Assembly: GCA_048772705.1 (NCBI GenBank)
Contig: JBLWGC010000200.1
Coordinates: 1-35,510 of the forward strand
Length of the DNA stretch: 35,510 nucleotides
Source: Leidyana gryllorum EB-2025a
Lineage: Eukaryota; Apicomplexa
Direction of reading: 5' to 3'
In this document: positions 15,445-23,582 of the stretch, piece after piece
Numbering within the stretch: the stretch's first letter is position 1
How the letters are laid out: each line of letters begins with the position of its first letter
Notes under the pieces: generated by a model
Databases searched by the model: none
The model's input: the letters and a program-made list of their open reading frames with translations, nothing else
Told to the model about the DNA's origin: nothing
Translations under genes and position numbers: made by a program

Positions 15445-15540
15445 ATTACTTTCCTTCTGAGTTCCAAAGTGTTAATGGCTTCCGTTGCGACCGCCGATGT
15501 CGTTCTGGCTGCGGTGTGCCGCCCCGAAGTACTCTTACGG

Positions 15541-15620
15541 CCCGGGGTGCTTAGATGGTAACGTATCTGACTGTAGTGGTGGCATCAGATATTCCACGAG
15601 TAAATTCCGTCCCACCCGAA
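15541..15620 (+). pseudogene. Possible tRNA-Tyr(GTA) relic with a short intron
   Basis: TATCTGA and TCAGATA form a 7-bp stem around CTGTAG-TGGTGGC-A. Removing TGGTGGC gives the Tyr loop CTGTAGA with anticodon GTA, and introns at this site are universal in eukaryotic tRNA-Tyr. Acceptor, D-stem and T-arm do not fold, so it is at best a relic. Confidence 0.35.
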
Positions 15621-15720
15621 GTTGAGGAGTGGACTTCTTGCAACGCAGCTCGTCTGACGCTCCTGTTCCATCCTATCCTGATCGATGCTTCGCTACCTCT
15701 ACAGCCTCGCTCAAAGATTT

Positions 15721-15780
15721 GTCCGAGTCGTCTAGTGGTTAGGACAGCACGTTGTGGCCGTGGAAACCCAGGCTCGGACA
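15721..15780 (+). pseudogene. tRNA-His(GTG) without T-arm
   Basis: Acceptor GTCCGAG/CTCGGAC perfect, D-arm intact, stem GCACG/CGTGG with loop TTGTGGC (GTG), discriminator A. About 12-13 nt of the T-arm are missing, so there is no B box and the gene is 60 nt. It is the only His copy. Confidence 0.8.
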
Positions 15781-15873
15781 ACCAGTCTAAAGTGCATTGC
15801 AATTCCCCTCCAAACCTCTCAGATCCTTATCGAGACTGAGAGACCAGTCAGAAAAGCTTAAGTGCGTGAGCAA

Positions 15874-15944
15874 AGCCTTCTGCCGGAATCGAACCGGCGA
15901 CCTTTCGCTTACTAAGCGAATGCTCTGCCCCAAGCTAAGAAAGC
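15874..15944 (-). tRNA. tRNA-Thr(AGT)
   Basis: 71 nt, loop TTAGTAA (AGT), T-arm perfect. One D-loop base is missing and the acceptor is GCTTTCT/AGAAGGC (one wobble-type change). Probably functional or newly decaying. Confidence 0.84.
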
Positions 15945-16040
15945 AATGTTAACTGGACATCACGAATGAGTCCCTATTGACGGAAGTTACTGAAGCACAT
16001 TGTTCCACCACTCAATACTTCCACTGCTCCACCCAACGGT

Positions 16041-16067
16041 AAATAGGGTATAGCTCAGTTTAGAGCT
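16041..16067 (+). pseudogene. tRNA 5' fragment, isotype unknown
   Basis: GGGTATAGCTCAGTTTAGAGC looks like an acceptor strand plus D-arm cut off before the anticodon. It directly precedes the Lys-type gene and may be a partial duplicate. Confidence 0.35.
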
Positions 16068-16072
16068 TCGTT

Positions 16073-16145
16073 GCCGCCCTAGCTCAGTCTCTAGAGCCCA
16101 AGACTTTCAATCTTGCAGTCGCGGGTTCGAGCCCCGCGGGCGGTG
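16073..16145 (+). tRNA. Lys-type tRNA with TTC anticodon
   Basis: Body of the Lys gene at 18350: acceptor GCCGCCC/GGGCGGT, stem CAAGA/TCTTG, T-arm GCGGGTTCGAGCCCCGC. Loop CTTTCAA gives TTC (Glu), one base from Lys TTT. The D-loop has lost the conserved GG (AGTCTCTA). Probably a decaying Lys copy. Confidence 0.8.
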
Positions 16146-16194
16146 CAAATCAATGTCTCTGGAAGCCGTTACCTACAACCACACTCTGCTGGAT

Positions 16195-16267
16195 TTCCAC
16201 TCCCGGGACTTGAACCCGGATCGTGCGGGTGAAAGCCCCATATCCTAGCCACTTAGACTACAGTGGA
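16195..16267 (-). tRNA. tRNA-Glu(TTC)
   Basis: 73 nt, loop CTTTCAC (TTC), T-arm CCGGGTTCAAGTCCCGG. One mismatch each in acceptor pair 7 and the anticodon stem (TGGGG/CCGCA). Confidence 0.83.
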
Positions 16268-16437
16268 CGCGTGGTTGAGTTGGGGCTTCGGCCGAGAGCC
16301 GTACCGTCTTGGAAAAAATGGTATGTCGGGGTGATCAAGTGAGTGGATCTCTGATACAGATTCGGACTTAGTAACCAACTCTATTTGTATTGATCATGGA
16401 ATCTTGGGCCTTCCCCGGGTACAGGGCGAGCTTCCTT

Positions 16438-16508
16438 GCCGCCCCAACTCCGTCGGTGGAGCGCAAGACTTTTGATGGGAGAACCGCGGGTTCGGGGGGG
16501 CGCGAGCA
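16438..16508 (+). pseudogene. tRNA-Lys pseudogene
   Basis: Same relic as 3065, with CGCGGGTTCGGGG keeping more of the T-arm. Flanks at about 16330-16437 match about 2940-3064 closely. Confidence 0.65.
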
Positions 16509-16559
16509 GTGCTGAAGCGTATGCGAAGCCACTGGCTGCAAAATGCCAAGTTCGACAGC

Positions 16560-16641
16560 GGCAACTTGCCCGAGTGGTTAAGGGGGTAGACTAGAAATCT
16601 ACTGGGCCTGGCCCGCGCTGGTTCAAATCCAGCAGTTGTTG
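16560..16641 (+). tRNA. tRNA-Ser(AGA)
   Basis: 82 nt, loop CTAGAAA (AGA), variable arm and T-arm as in 3200; the 3' acceptor ends AGTTGTT, leaving a G-T at pair 1. Discriminator G. Confidence 0.9.
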
Positions 16642-16717
16642 TGCGATGTGGTTGGAGGGGTAAACACCAACTGAGGCATGAATTTCTGGAATGATGGAAA
16701 AACAACAGTGTGTCCTC

Positions 16718-16788
16718 TGCATATGCCGGGAATCGAACCCGGGTCGTCTCGATGGCAACGAGACATTCTACCACTAGACCACAGATGC
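16718..16788 (-). tRNA. tRNA-Gly(GCC)
   Basis: 71 nt, loop TTGCCAT (GCC), T-arm perfect, one acceptor mismatch (CATATGC). Confidence 0.9.
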
Positions 16789-16843
16789 GTGACACCTCCA
16801 TTCCTGACCACCAAGTGATGAGTCTGGAGCGGGGGATGGTTTT

Positions 16844-16913
16844 GGGCCTATGGCCAACGTACCGCGTCTGACTCCAGATCAGAAGGTTGGGTTTTCGAAT
16901 CACTATGGGCTCA
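16844..16913 (+). tRNA. tRNA-Trp(CCA)
   Basis: 70 nt. Acceptor GGGCCTA/TGGGCTC pairs with wobbles, stem TCTGA/TCAGA with loop CTCCAGA (CCA). The T-stem is weak and the D-loop is short, so some loss is possible. It is the only Trp copy with a good anticodon arm. Confidence 0.75.
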
Positions 16914-16922
16914 ATCAGACTC

Positions 16923-16930
16923 TTTTTTTT
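16923..16930 (+). terminator. Pol III terminator of tRNA-Trp
   Basis: Run of eight T 9 nt after the Trp discriminator. This is the clearest Pol III terminator in the island. Confidence 0.8.
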
Positions 16931-16948
16931 CCCGTATGAGGCTCAACC

Positions 16949-17028
16949 TGAAAAGAGTGGGATTTGGACCCACGCCCTTTCAAACTGCGACTTGAATACA
17001 GCGCCTTGGACCCCTCAGCCATCTTATC
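16949..17028 (-). tRNA. tRNA-Leu(CAA) on a Leu(CAG)-type body
   Basis: 80 nt with the variable arm and T-arm of the Leu(CAG) family; loop TTCAAGT gives CAA. Acceptor GATAAGA/TCTTTTC has changes but mostly pairs. D-loop GAGGGGTCC is altered. Probably ageing. Confidence 0.78.
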
Positions 17029-17116
17029 AGCTCGGTTCCTGTCCCGCTACTCCAAGCGTTCCCTGTCTGTTGAAGCTAGAGAATGGAAAAGCTGGGCTCT
17101 GAGGTTGGGGCGTGCC

Positions 17117-17180
17117 TCCGACATGGTATCAAAGTTATATTTCCGCCTGCCACGCCAACGATCGGGTGGGTACCAGCTCT
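17117..17180 (+). pseudogene. tRNA-Asp pseudogene
   Basis: TCCGACATGGTAT and TTTCCGCCTGCCACGC are Asp-like, but the loop CTGCCAC no longer has GTC and the T-arm is lost. Confidence 0.55.
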
Positions 17181-17230
17181 GAACGCATTCATTTCCAATC
17201 CCAATGGCTTCATACACTCTTATAATTCTT

Positions 17231-17296
17231 GGTCGTGAATGGTTAACACTGGAGACTTTGAATCTCCCGACCTGGGTTCGATTCCCGGCGCGACCT
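17231..17296 (+). pseudogene. tRNA-Gln(TTG) lacking part of the D-arm
   Basis: Loop CTTTGAA (TTG) on a perfect GGAGA/TCTCC stem and a perfect T-arm, but about 6 nt at positions 8-13 are gone, removing the A box. 66 nt. Only TTG copy. Confidence 0.78.
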
Positions 17297-17356
17297 CGCA
17301 ACTAGTTCTACTTCTTGAAACTTCGCAACTTCTCTTGGTCTGCGGAAAGCTTTCAT

Positions 17357-17429
17357 GCAGTCATGGTCTAGTGGTTACGACGTCTGCTTAACACGCAGAA
17401 GGTCCCGAGTTCGATCCCAGGTGGCTGTA
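17357..17429 (+). tRNA. tRNA-Val(AAC)
   Basis: 73 nt, stem TCTGC/GCAGA, loop TTAACAC (AAC). Acceptor GCAGTCA/TGGCTGT has a wobble or mismatch at pairs 1 and 5, and the T-stem 3' side reads CCAGG with mismatches. Confidence 0.82.
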
Positions 17430-17482
17430 GCTCGAATCTTTGAAGAGTGCCACCCAAAGCGAGGAAACGTGCTGTCTTCGAG

Positions 17483-17520
17483 ACAGGGCATCGAACCCGC
17501 GTCTTCCGCGTCTTCAACCC
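17483..17520 (-). pseudogene. tRNA-Asp 3' half
   Basis: Minus-strand copy of the 3' half seen at 12113, again between Val and Leu. Both derive from one truncated ancestor block. Confidence 0.65.
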
Positions 17521-17586
17521 TAGAAGCCTTCCTTCTGAGAACTTCACGGACAGAAAACGTGTAAAGTGGCGAGCCAAGAACGCTCC

Positions 17587-17666
17587 GGCAAGATGGCCGA
17601 GTGGTCTAAGGCGCTGTGTTCAGGCCGCAGTCCGAAAGGGCGTGGGTTCGAATCCCACTCTTGTCA
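17587..17666 (+). tRNA. tRNA-Leu(CAG)
   Basis: 80 nt, same as 4212 and 11957, all stems paired. The 3' spacer is shared with 4212. Confidence 0.93.
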
Positions 17667-17776
17667 GCCGTTGTAGTCAGGACAACCTGCGACTGGATCC
17701 CAGCACTGCCCGCCGTGCACGTAGCACCCGGCTAACTTTCGTCGTTACAACTGACACATGATTCTCCCGCTAAGTT

Positions 17777-17852
17777 GCCTTCTTAGCTTAGGGGCAGAGG
17801 GTTCGCTTAGTAAGCGAAAGGTCGCCGATTCGTTTCCTTCCCAGGGAAGGTG
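17777..17852 (+). pseudogene. tRNA-Thr(AGT) with broken 3' end
   Basis: Acceptor 5' strand, D-arm and anticodon arm (TTAGTAA) intact, but from the T-arm on the sequence diverges (GCCGATTCGTTTCC) and the 3' acceptor is not recognisable. Confidence 0.72.
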
Positions 17853-17869
17853 TAACCAGTTACACTCTC

Positions 17870-17951
17870 GGCAAGGTGGCCGAGCGGTTAAAACGGCGGC
17901 CTGCTAAGCCGTTGGGTTTCAACCGCGTGAGTTCGAATCTCACCCTTGTCG
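17870..17951 (+). tRNA. tRNA-Ser(GCT)
   Basis: 82 nt class II. Acceptor GGCAAGG/CCTTGTC, stem GCGGC/GCCGT, loop CTGCTAA (GCT), T-arm GTGAGTTCGAATCTCAC, discriminator G. Separate family from the AGA/CGA/TGA Ser genes; single copy. Confidence 0.93.
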
Positions 17952-17993
17952 GTAGCATTCGGGGAGAGCGCAACTGCTTCAATGATTGAAATG

Positions 17994-18045
17994 AGGTTTC
18001 TGCCAGACTCGAACTCGCTCCACGCTGGACGCTATACCAAGTCAA
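17994..18045 (-). pseudogene. tRNA 3' fragment, isotype unknown
   Basis: Minus-strand GCGAGTTCGAGTCTGGCAGAAACC looks like a T-arm plus 3' acceptor strand, with GGTATAGCG upstream. No anticodon arm can be drawn. Confidence 0.35.
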
Positions 18046-18064
18046 TTGTACTGTCTGATGCACC

Positions 18065-18136
18065 GGCTGTTTGGTCTAGTGGTATGATTGTTTCTTCGGG
18101 TGGAAGAAGTCCTGAGTTCGATTCCCAGAACAGCCC
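18065..18136 (+). tRNA. tRNA-Pro(CGG)
   Basis: 72 nt, loop TTCGGGT (CGG), acceptor GGCTGTT/AACAGCC perfect; one anticodon-stem mismatch and one T-stem change. Its 3' end matches the element A primer site. Confidence 0.88.
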
Positions 18137-18216
18137 GCTTTGTTGTTGGCTGACTCGGCAAAACACGTCATCTCAAGATGGTACGGCTCTCCCCAAACCC
18201 TCAACTCGGGCACTTG

Positions 18217-18289
18217 TCCACTGTAGTCTGACTGGCTAGGATATGCGGCTCTCACCCGCACGATCCGGGTTCAAGTCTCGGCAGTGGAA
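18217..18289 (+). tRNA. tRNA-Glu(CTC)
   Basis: 73 nt, acceptor perfect, loop CTCTCAC (CTC). D-loop has GACTGG, and the T-stem one weakened pair. Confidence 0.89.
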
Positions 18290-18349
18290 ATCCAGCTGAG
18301 TGTGCTTGTGGGCAACAGTTCCATTCTTACTTTTAGGGATATAGATCCA

Positions 18350-18422
18350 CACCGCCCGCGGGGCTTGAACCCGCGACTGCAAGATTAAGAGTCTTGCGCT
18401 CTACCGACTGAGCTAGGGCGGC
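18350..18422 (-). tRNA. tRNA-Lys(CTT)
   Basis: 73 nt, acceptor GCCGCCC/GGGCGGT, stem CAAGA/TCTTG, loop CTCTTAA (CTT), T-arm GCGGGTTCAAGCCCCGC perfect. The only sound Lys gene in the window; five other Lys-like sequences are altered or doubtful. Confidence 0.94.
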
Positions 18423-18474
18423 AAGAAAGCAAGGACACAAAGCCCGACAGCCTGACAACTAAAGTGGCTTTGGT

Positions 18475-18654
18475 ACCCACCAGCCTCAGCAAGTTGTGGC
18501 CGTGCATACCCAGCCCCGAATCCTGGCTTGGATAGTATGTCCCCGATGTCTCGAATGGGAGATGTGGGCGAAGTCTGTCCACACCCACCATCGGGCGTAG
18601 CTGCCCATGTCCTGTCTTGATCGCTACACACTTCCATTTGACAGCTCCGCTAGT
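18475..18654. repeat. Duplicated spacer upstream of Arg(ACG)
   Basis: Matches about 2736-2910 in inverted orientation. No gene seen inside. Confidence 0.75.
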
Positions 18655-18727
18655 GGCGCTATGGCCTAATGGATATGGCATCGGTCTACGGAACCGGGGA
18701 TTCTGGGTTCGAGTCCCAGTAGCGTCT
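18655..18727 (+). tRNA. tRNA-Arg(ACG)
   Basis: 73 nt, acceptor GGCGCTA/TAGCGTC paired with one wobble, loop CTACGGA (ACG), T-arm CTGGGTTCGAGTCCCAG perfect. Confidence 0.93.
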
Positions 18728-18828
18728 GGACGAATGGCCGGGTTGCAGCCTGTTGAGTCAACAACTCAGATCCTGTCTTAGCTGTCCGTGATGGGTCGAG
18801 TGCCGTGTTGGGTCAACAACTATCAGAC

Positions 18829-18900
18829 GGGCTGTTCTGGGAATCGAACCCAGGACTCCTTCCACCCTAACGAAGGATCATACCACTAAACCAAACAGCC
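18829..18900 (-). tRNA. tRNA-Pro(AGG)
   Basis: 72 nt, acceptor GGCTGTT/AACAGCC, T-arm perfect, loop TTAGGGT (AGG); the pair closing the anticodon loop is G-G. Followed by Ala as in three other blocks. Confidence 0.87.
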
Positions 18901-18989
18901 GCCTAGCCGGTGGTTCAACCCGCTGAGTACAGTTGAGAGAGTGGTCATACTATGTTGAGAACCAACAAATGCGATGGGGTCTGCACCAC

Positions 18990-19062
18990 GGGCGACTAGC
19001 TCAAATGGTAAAGCGCTCGCTTAGCATGCGAGAGGTACTGGGATCGATGCCCAGGTCGTCCA
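18990..19062 (+). tRNA. tRNA-Ala(AGC)
   Basis: Same as 436 except one D-stem base (AAGC for GAGC). Anticodon AGC. Confidence 0.9.
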
Positions 19063-19075
19063 AAGTACGTACGGC

Positions 19076-19136
19076 TGCACGTGGCCGCAGTCAGACCCAT
19101 CGCTACCATCTTTGAAGAGTCGCGAACCACAAGTGC
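19076..19136 (-). pseudogene. tRNA-Gly relic
   Basis: Third copy of the collapsed Gly(TCC)-type relic between Ala and Asn. Confidence 0.5.
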
Positions 19137-19180
19137 CATTGGGAGAGCACCGCACTCAATGTCTAGGGTGCATCTGAAGC

Positions 19181-19253
19181 CGGTTCTGTTAGGTTCCGGA
19201 CCTCCGAGTTTGTCATCAAAAGCCACACGCTCTGCCGACTGAGCTACAAGACC
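19181..19253 (-). pseudogene. Asn-type tRNA with TTT in the loop
   Basis: Asn acceptor and D-arm kept. The loop is CTTTTGA (TTT, Lys) on a stem with one mismatch, and the T-loop is altered (GTCCGGA). Likely a dead Asn copy. Confidence 0.7.
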
Positions 19254-19387
19254 CCTTACAATGTTTCTGAGCTTAGTGGAGAGACCCTCCACTTTCTACT
19301 GCAACCCCTTTGTTGTAGGTTGACCCGACGGACCACCTCTTGTTAAGAGGGTACGGTTCTCATCCGAAACCTCAATTGGGGAACTTG

Positions 19388-19460
19388 CCCACTGTAGTCT
19401 AAGTGGCTAGGACAAGCGGCTCTCACTCGCACGATCCGGGTTCAAGTCCCGGCAGTGGAA
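19388..19460 (+). tRNA. tRNA-Glu(CTC)
   Basis: 73 nt, loop CTCTCAC (CTC), T-arm perfect; pair 1 is C-A and one anticodon-stem pair is mismatched (GCGGC.../CTCGC). Confidence 0.82.
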
Positions 19461-19536
19461 GTCCTTGGACTACTCGAGCAAAGTGGTCCAGTAATCTCCG
19501 TCATTAGAGACTGTTTCGTGATCTTCGGCTTGCATT

Positions 19537-19608
19537 GCCTTCTTAGCTTAGGGGCAGAGCGTTCGCTTAGTAAGCGAAAGGTCGCCGGTTCGATTCCGGC
19601 AGAAGGCT
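19537..19608 (+). tRNA. tRNA-Thr(AGT)
   Basis: 72 nt, all stems paired, loop TTAGTAA (AGT). Followed by an initiator-type gene, as at 14888. Confidence 0.94.
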
Positions 19609-19655
19609 TTGCTCACGAGACGATCTATTCTAAATGTTTCCCTTTTGCGCACACT

Positions 19656-19727
19656 TAGCAATGAGTCGTTTCGATCGAGTGACCTTTGGGTTACGAGCCC
19701 ACCACTCTTCCACTGAGCTACACTGCT
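19656..19727 (-). tRNA. Initiator-Met-type tRNA with CGT anticodon
   Basis: Initiator body: A1-T72, GGG/CCC closing the anticodon stem, T-loop ATCGAAA, discriminator A. Loop CTCGTAA gives CGT (Thr) instead of CAT. The acceptor 3' side reads CATTGCT with a G-T and one outer anticodon pair and some T-stem pairs are mismatched. Same block position as the true initiator at 15007. Confidence 0.82.
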
Positions 19728-19836
19728 CGGTCTGGAACATGGAAGAGGGAGCCGAAATGCGATTCTTGAGATGCTGACGAGGTGGCTGTGTTAGTTTTAA
19801 AACTGCTTATCCCATCGGGTCAACCGACAACCAAGA

Positions 19837-19908
19837 GGGCTGTTCTGGAAATCGAACCCAGGACTCCTTCCACCCTAAGGAAGGATCATACCACTAGACC
19901 AAACTGCC
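19837..19908 (-). tRNA. tRNA-Pro(AGG)
   Basis: 72 nt, loop TTAGGGT (AGG) on a fully paired stem CTTCC/GGAAG. Acceptor GGCAGTT/AACAGCC has one mismatch at pair 4, and one T-stem pair is changed. Confidence 0.87.
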
Positions 19909-19993
19909 GCCTATCGGTCGTGCAACCCGCTAGGTACACTCGAGAGAGTGGTCATACTGTGTGAAGTACCACTAAATGCGATGGTGCACAGCG

Positions 19994-20040
19994 GGGGACT
20001 AGCTCAAGTGGTGAAGCGCTCGCTTAGGGTGCGAGAGGTG
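19994..20040 (+). pseudogene. tRNA-Ala 5' half
   Basis: Acceptor 5' strand, D-arm and anticodon arm (stem CTCGC/GCGAG, loop TTAGGGT) of Ala; the sequence then passes directly into retroelement B. The matching 3' half lies inverted at 25018-25055. See finding on the split gene. Confidence 0.8.
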
Positions 20041-23000
20041 TTTGGTGCTGAGTAGGACTGTATCCCCAACCTCGAAGTTTCCAACCGACCTCCTTTGGTC
20101 GGCCGCCTGTTTCTGCTGAGTCTGTGCCGCCGTGATGCGGTCTTTGATCTCCTGGAGTCGCTCAAATTGAAGGAGTGGCCTTCCGTTCGTTGTGTTGGGA
20201 GGTGGTGGTACTGCTAGTGTGAGGGGGGTCCGTAGTACTTCTCCCGTTTCGGCTTCGTGGGGTGATATGCCAGTGGAGTGGTTGACGGTAGAGTTGAGTG
20301 CCATTTCTATGACTGGTAAGATGTCGATCCACTGTTCCTCCAGGCCCTGGCATGCTGCTCGGAGTAGCTGTATCATCGACCGATGTGCCCGTTCCACCAT
20401 TCCGTTGGTCTGTGGGTGGAAAGCGGTACTAGGGCGGAGCTTGGTTCCTAAACCGTCGAGCATTCCTTCCCACACCTCGAACAGCCACCGTGAGTCCCGA
20501 TCTGAGATTATGATCAGTGGGCATCCGTGAGGTCGGACCAAATGCTGAATGAGAAGCTTCGCAGTGTCTGCGGCTGATATGTCTTTCGTGCACGGGATCA
20601 ATATGACCCTTCGGGTGAGTCGATCTATGATGGTGAATATACAGTCCATTCCCGACGTCTCGTCCTTTGGGAGCGACAGCAAGTCTATGCTCACCTCTTG
20701 CCATGGGCGGTCGGGTGGGTCAATGGGGTGCAACAGGCCGAGTGGTCGTTGATTGCTGGTTTTGGTCTTTTGACAGATATCGCATTTCGAACAATACTCC
20801 CTGACGTCTGAGCTCAGTCCTGTCCATGTGAAATTGCTGACAACTCGTTTTAGGGTTCGTTCGCTTCCCATGTGCCCGCCTAGGAGTGATGCGTGGGCCT
20901 CCTCCAATATTTTCAACCCTAACTCGCGGGCCGGGGGTACCATCACTCGTCCCTCGTCGTCGTAAATCAGTCCCGCGTGCTTCACCTGTCCTTCCTGGGG
21001 TTCCATATTTGCACTGAGTCGCTTCATCAATAGTAAGAAACTGCTTGCTGAGTCCGGTATTGCTGCATGGCACCGTCGTTCGGGAGGGCGACTGAGAAGG
21101 TCCGCCAGGTGGTTGTCCTGGCCCCTGATGTAATCGATACGCGCTGGATACTGTGAGATTTTGATGAGCGTGCGAATGACCCTGTCTGATACGTTGCGAG
21201 TTCTGGCAAGTGTGGCCAAAGGCTTGCGATCGGTTAACACTTGAAACTCTCTCGTGAGCAAGAAATGCTTCCATCGGTTGACCGCCCGCTCGATCGCCAG
21301 AAGTTCTCTCTCGTGCACAGGCCATGCCTTCTGCGTGGGTGTCAGAGCTTGGCTCATAAATTCCAGAGGGAGCCTCTGGCCGTCTTGAACTTGTTCTAAG
21401 GTTGCGCCAATGACGTGATTCGAAGCATCTGTGGTCACTATGAGGGGTAGTTCCGGGTTCATCAATCCCAGTTTTGTCTCATCGTTGGAGGCTTTTGTCA
21501 GGTCGGCCCACTTCGTCCTCAGCTCCTCGTTCCAGTCCACCCTGTCTGTTGGTTTGGCGGCTTTTGCCGCTGTGTGATGGAACGGTTTGACTTTCTCGGC
21601 GAAGCCGGGTATGAATCGCGCGTAGAAGTTCATGGCGCATACTTCTGCTTTGAGTCTCTTGACGATGTCTGGAGTGGTAGGTTCCTAAAGTAGGCTACCT
21701 TTGTCTCCATGGGGTAAATGCTGGTGGCTGAAATCCTGTGGCCGGTGAACGTGACTTCCGAGAGGAAAAACGCTGATTTATCCGGATTCGGGAACAGTTT
21801 GTGCTGGTCCAATCGTTCTAGTACTTTCTCCAAATGTATCCGATGGTTCTCTCGAGTGTCGCTGAATATCAGTAGGTCGTCTACGTAGGCGACCACGAAT
21901 TTGCCAATGTACCCGTCCAAAACATCCGTCATAAGTGCTATGAACGCGCATGGGGCGTTCCGAAGGCCGAAAAGCATCACTTTGTACTGATATTTTCCAA
22001 AGGGGGTAACGAATGACGTCAGTGGTCGGCTTCGAGGTTCTATCTGAATTTGGTGGAACCCTTGGCGGAGATCGATTTTGGAGAATACAGTGGCTCCGCG
22101 GAGCACGGAGAGGTTCTGTTCGGTGGTCGCAGTTGGGTAGGCATAGTTCTCAGTCGCCTCGTTCAGATCGTGGAAGTTGATTACCATTCGAAGTTCTTGC
22201 GTGCCCTGCTTGGGCACCAGAAAACAGGGGGCGGACCATGGAGATTTCGATTTTTCTATTTTTCCCGTGGATAGGAGCTCGGATACCTGTCGTCTCAATT
22301 CTGCTTCGTTCCCCCTGTTAGTGTACTGTCGTCTGGCACAGGGGGTGGCTCCCTCCTTGAGATGTATCTGGAAACTGTGGAATCCCCGGTCGGGGGGTAG
22401 GGGTAGGCTATCCCTGAAGAGATGGCCAAACCGTTCCTCGATCCACCCTTCGTCTCTACTTGTGCATTTCACTTTCCGCACGTTGGCGGGATTGGTTTGG
22501 GTGGAGAGTATCAAATTCCGATCCCTGAGCGTCATCCCCTCTGCTATCACTATGTTTCCGGCTCCGTTGGTACCTAATACCAAAGACATTCCATGGATGG
22601 CGGGGAGGCGCAGTATGACCTCATAATGTCTGTTCTGGACAATGGCAAAGTCCATCGGTCCGTACTCATTCGATGGTGTGCGTACCATCGCGGTTGCATC
22701 TCCGGTACATGTTGCCGTACCCATTCCGTGTATCATCTCGTCTTTCGGCTCACGGGTTCTCAGACGCAGTGTCGTCGCTACTTCCGGTGTCATGAGGTTC
22801 AGTTCCGCTCCCGAGTCTACTAGGACGGATACCGTTGTGAATTCTCTCGTGTCCGTGTTGCCGATCTGCCAATGCACGGCCGCTGTCCATCCTATCTGGC
22901 GTGCATCATGCGCTCGTAAGGCTCTGAAACATCCGTACCCCCCTCCAGCTGTCGCTGTTGTCTTTGTTCTTGAGCGGGGAGGGGGTGGGTCAAAAATCCC

Positions 23001-23582
23001 CGTCTTATCCGTCGGATTCCATCGTTGCGGTTTGTTGTGTTTCTGCGGGAAACGCCTTACGCCCCACTTGGTGTGTTCTGCCTCGAGGTTTGTTCATGGT
23101 CCGGCGTTCTGGGCATTGCGTGGACATGTGGCCGTCGGCCCCGCAAATGTAACATAATCGGTTCTTTTCGCAGTGTTCGCGAGAGTGAGGATTCTTCGGT
23201 CCCACTCCTCGTCTTCCAGCTGTGAGACAGCGGGCTCCTGGTGTCTGATCCGTGTTGTCCACGCACATGGTGAGTGCGAGGCTCACTGCCTCGGTCACCG
23301 ATCTGGGCGCGCGTCCCCTGATGGCCAATTGCTCCGCTCGGGGCAGTCTTGACAAGAACAATTCCACCAGCTCGCTCTCGGCTATGCCGCTTATTCCTCT
23401 CCTATGTTGCCTGAACATCATGGCAAATTGGCGGATTCTGCCTGGTTGCGCGTTAAGCATCGCTAGCTTCGTGAGTTGTCCTCGTTTATCCGTTTCGAAC
23501 TCCTGTTGTACGATCTGTCTGAACTGGTCCCATGCCCTGTTTTTGAGGTTTTCGTGGCACGTGTTGGCCCATGCCGAGGCTT
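20041..23582 (-). mobile_element. Ty3/gypsy element B, internal part only
   Basis: Minus strand. Parts from high to low coordinates: gag zinc knuckle (CX2CX4HX4C) near 23108-23155; protease with VLVDSGAEL near 22800-22825; reverse transcriptase with YVDD at about 21877-21888; RNase H about 21200-21630; integrase zinc domain about 20760-20900 and catalytic core about 20380-20720 with the NGMVERAH segment. No LTR is seen. Broken, with a handful of breaks, and old compared with A. Bounded at both ends by half tRNA-Ala genes pointing inward. Confidence 0.88.

Noticed and set aside
1520-19727. Nonsense suppressor or selenocysteine tRNA among the altered anticodons
   Set aside because: No copy with an intact anticodon stem has CTA, TTA or TCA at positions 34-36.
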